This document shows, piece after piece, positions 62,269 to 64,000 of a stretch of 64,000 nucleotides of DNA. Positions within the stretch are counted from its first letter, which is position 1. Every line of letters begins with the position of its first letter. This stretch comes from Streptomyces sp. NBC_01497 (GTDB taxonomy: Bacteria > Actinomycetota > Actinomycetes > Streptomycetales > Streptomycetaceae). The stretch is from contig NZ_CP109427.1 of the NCBI RefSeq assembly GCF_036250695.1, positions 1,860,001 through 1,924,000 of the forward strand. The letters run 5' to 3'. A model generated the notes under the pieces. The model ran no database searches. It had not been told where the DNA came from and saw nothing but the letters and a program-made list of their open reading frames with translations. Both the position numbers and the translations under genes were made by a program.

Positions 62269-63504
62269 TCACATGGGGAACGTGACACGCATCACGAGAC
62301 CGCCCCCCTCGCGCGGTTCGGCCGCGATACGCCCGCCGTGCGCCCTTGCGACCGAGCGCGCGATGGAAAGTCCCAGCCCCACGCCCTTGTCGCTGCCCGT
62401 GCGCTCGGTCCGCAACCGACGGAATGGTTCGAACAAATTATCGATTTCGTACGCGGGCACGACCGGCCCGGTGTTGGCGACCTCAAGGACCGCCTGATCC
62501 TGCTGGACATCCGTACGAACCTCGACCCAGCCGTCGTGCGCGACGTTGTAGCGGACGGCGTTCTGTACGAGGTTCAGCGCGATCCGCTCCAGCAGCACAC
62601 CATTGCCCTGAACGACGGCGGAAACACCCTGTGTGCGCACCTCCACGCCCTTCTGCTCCGCCTCGGCGGCCGACTGGTCGACGGCGCGCGCGGCGACCTC
62701 GGCCAGATCGACCGGTTTTCGCTCCACGAGCTGGTTCTCACTGCGGGCGAGCAACAGCAGGCCCTCCACCAGCTGCTCGCTGCGCTCGTTGGTGGACAGC
62801 AGCGTCCTGCCGAGCTGCTGCAGCTCCATCGGCGCCCCCGGGTCGGAGAGGTGCACCTCCAGCAGCGTCCTGTTGATCGCCAGCGGCGTGCGCAGTTCGT
62901 GCGACGCGTTGGCCACGAACCGCTGCTGCGAGGAGAACGCGCGCTCCAGGCGCTCCAGCATCTCGTCGAAGGTGTCGGCCAGCTCCTTGAACTCGTCGTC
63001 CGGGCCGTCCAGCTCGATCCGGCGCGAGAGGTCCGTACCGACGACCCGGCGCGCGGTCCTCGTGATGCGGCCGAGCGGCGACAGCACCCGGCCGGCCATC
63101 GCGTAACCGAAGGCGAACGCGATGATCGTCAGACCGACCAGCGCGAACAGCGAGCGGGTCAGCAGGTCGTCGAGCGCCTGGGCGCGCTCGTGGTTCACGC
63201 ACTGGTTCATCGCGCTGTTGAACTGGTCCGCGGTCGTCTTCCCGCTGAAGTCGCACACGGTGCTGGAGATCGAGCCATAGACGATCTTGAACGGCAGCTC
63301 GCTGCCCACGTGCAGGGCCTGCGCCGCGAGCAGATAGATGATCGACAGCAGCAGGATGCCCGCGATCAGGAACATCCCGCCGTACAGCAGCGTCAGACGT
63401 ATCCGGATCGTGGGGCGCAGCCAGGGCACGACCTGTTCCGCGGGCCACCGCGGGTCCCAGGTGGGCTTCGGCGGCGCCTCGGGGGGCGTCGGGTGGGAGG
63501 CCAC
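62269..63504 (-). CDS. cutS: Sensor histidine kinase CutS
   Basis: A 411-residue kinase. TM1 (TLLYGGMFLIAGILLLSIIY) and TM2 (SLFALVGLTIIAFAFGYAM) flank a ~55-residue extracytoplasmic loop with two cysteines, Cys84 and Cys102, that could form a disulfide switch. Then come a HAMP linker, His202 in NASHELRTPLA, the N box LNLVQNAVRYN and the G boxes GVGLGLSIARSVARAHGG. Layout and the adjacent OmpR-type regulator match CutS of Streptomyces, linked to secretion stress and antibiotic control. It starts 4 bp after the regulator stop. Confidence 0.88.
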   Translation of the reverse strand: MASHPTPPEAPPKPTWDPRWPAEQVVPWLRPTIRIRLTLLYGGMFLIAGILLLSIIYLLAAQALHVGSELPFKIVYGSISSTVCDFSGKTTADQFNSAMNQCVNHERAQALDDLLTRSLFALVGLTIIAFAFGYAMAGRVLSPLGRITRTARRVVGTDLSRRIELDGPDDEFKELADTFDEMLERLERAFSSQQRFVANASHELRTPLAINRTLLEVHLSDPGAPMELQQLGRTLLSTNERSEQLVEGLLLLARSENQLVERKPVDLAEVAARAVDQSAAEAEQKGVEVRTQGVSAVVQGNGVLLERIALNLVQNAVRYNVAHDGWVEVRTDVQQDQAVLEVANTGPVVPAYEIDNLFEPFRRLRTERTGSDKGVGLGLSIARSVARAHGGRIAAEPREGGGLVMRVTFPM

Positions 63505-63508
63505 GGCG

Positions 63509-64000
63509 TCAGATCCGGTAGCCGGAGCCGGGCACGGTGACGATCACCGGGGGCTCACCGAGCTTGCGGCGCAGTGTCATCACCGTGACCCTCACCACGT
63601 TGGTGAACGGATCGGTGTTCTCGTCCCACGCCTTCTCCAGGAGCTGCTCGGCGGAGACCACGGCGCCCTCGCTGCGCATCAGCACTTCGAGGACGGCGAA
63701 CTCCTTCGGCGCGAGCTGGATCTCGTTGCCGTCGCGGAAGACCTCGCGCCGGTTGGGGTCGAGCTTGATCCCCGAGCGCTCCAGGACCGGCGGCAGCGGC
63801 ACCGTCGTACGGCGGCCGAGCGCGCGGACCCTGGCGGTCAGCTCAGTGAAGGCGAACGGCTTCGGCAGGTAGTCGTCGGCGCCCAGTTCGAGCCCCTCGA
63901 CGCGGTCGCTGACGTCACCGGCCGCCGTGAGCATCAGCACCCTGGTCGGCATGCCGAGCTCCACGATCCTGCGGCAGACGTCGTCACCGTGCACCAGGGG
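63509..64000 (-). CDS. cutR: Response regulator CutR (5' part outside window)
   Basis: The C-terminal ~163 residues of an OmpR-type regulator; the start and phospho-acceptor Asp lie beyond the window. Visible are the receiver end (PTRVLMLTAAGDVSDRVEGL, GADDYLPKPFAFTEL with the conserved Lys) and the winged helix (LAPKEFAVLEVLMRSEGAVV, NVVRVTVMTLRRKLG, ending VPGSGYRI). It is in an operon with cutS. Confidence 0.9.
   Translation of the reverse strand, partial: PLVHGDDVCRRIVELGMPTRVLMLTAAGDVSDRVEGLELGADDYLPKPFAFTELTARVRALGRRTTVPLPPVLERSGIKLDPNRREVFRDGNEIQLAPKEFAVLEVLMRSEGAVVSAEQLLEKAWDENTDPFTNVVRVTVMTLRRKLGEPPVIVTVPGSGYRI

Noticed and set aside
1..64000. tRNA, rRNA or tmRNA genes
   Set aside because: No cloverleaf with TTCGA-type T-loop and CCA-adjacent acceptor stem or rRNA segment was recognised on either strand.

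Overview
The window is high-GC actinobacterial DNA, almost certainly a Streptomyces chromosome. The evidence is extreme third-position GC, frequent GTG starts, several apparently leaderless starts (a TANNNT box 7-9 nt before the start codon), Tat and lipoprotein exports, a rare TTA codon, and an arrangement of cutRS, DUF4193, dut and DUF3710 genes that I associate with Streptomyces.

Region 1 (1-27 kb) is accessory metabolism made of small regulator/enzyme pairs. It starts with a partial secreted beta-helix protein, an aldo/keto reductase and a methyltransferase. A MarR regulator diverges from a flavin-dependent/F420-type oxidoreductase pair; three TetR regulators each diverge from one oxidoreductase, two of them over clear paired palindromes. 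Also here are a DNA-alkylation-repair HEAT protein, a WYL regulator, a GH114 secreted protein, a Tat-exported phospholipase C and an orphan peptide-type binding lipoprotein. Between them lie gene remnants (aldo/keto reductase, saccharopine-dehydrogenase-like, SnoaL-like, TetR) and minisatellite-like repeats, as expected of a decaying arm-like region.

Region 2 (about 28.6-40.5 kb) is the most interesting part. The 3' end of the RNA (uracil-5-)methyltransferase gene at 40472-41803 occurs three times, ungapped over 64 nt, at 40468, 34044 and 28743. All three copies still encode the C-terminal HVECVAIL segment and a stop codon. A decamer, CGAGCGTCAA, lies 89-159 bp outside each copy, with a fourth example at 34189. 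I read this as a tandem stack of integrative elements that use the methyltransferase 3' end as attachment site. No integrase is visible. The inner block (28.7-34.1 kb) carries an 863-residue protein fusing DUF262, DUF1524 and an alkyltransferase-like DNA-binding domain, a divergent 457-residue protein of unknown family with a TTA codon, and a short chimera of a kinase N-lobe joined in frame to a UvrD helicase tail. This block is my candidate for an undescribed defence system. The outer block (34.1-40.4 kb) carries a LolA-like unknown, an alpha/beta hydrolase with divergent TetR, a glycosyltransferase and a hydrolase remnant.

Region 3 (40.5-64 kb) is core-like. It holds the RNA methyltransferase, a four-cysteine ribosomal protein L28, and a potassium-homeostasis block: a KimA-like permease, two coupled TrkA subunits, and kdpFABC with kdpDE. 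A 27-codon membrane ORF precedes kdpF, and an orphan ABC ATPase sits between kdpC and kdpD. DUF3159 and OB-fold genes, DUF3710, dut, DUF3093, an unknown protein, DUF4193 and the cutS/cutR two-component pair (cutR cut by the window end) complete the window. I saw no rRNA, tRNA, CRISPR array or intact transposase.
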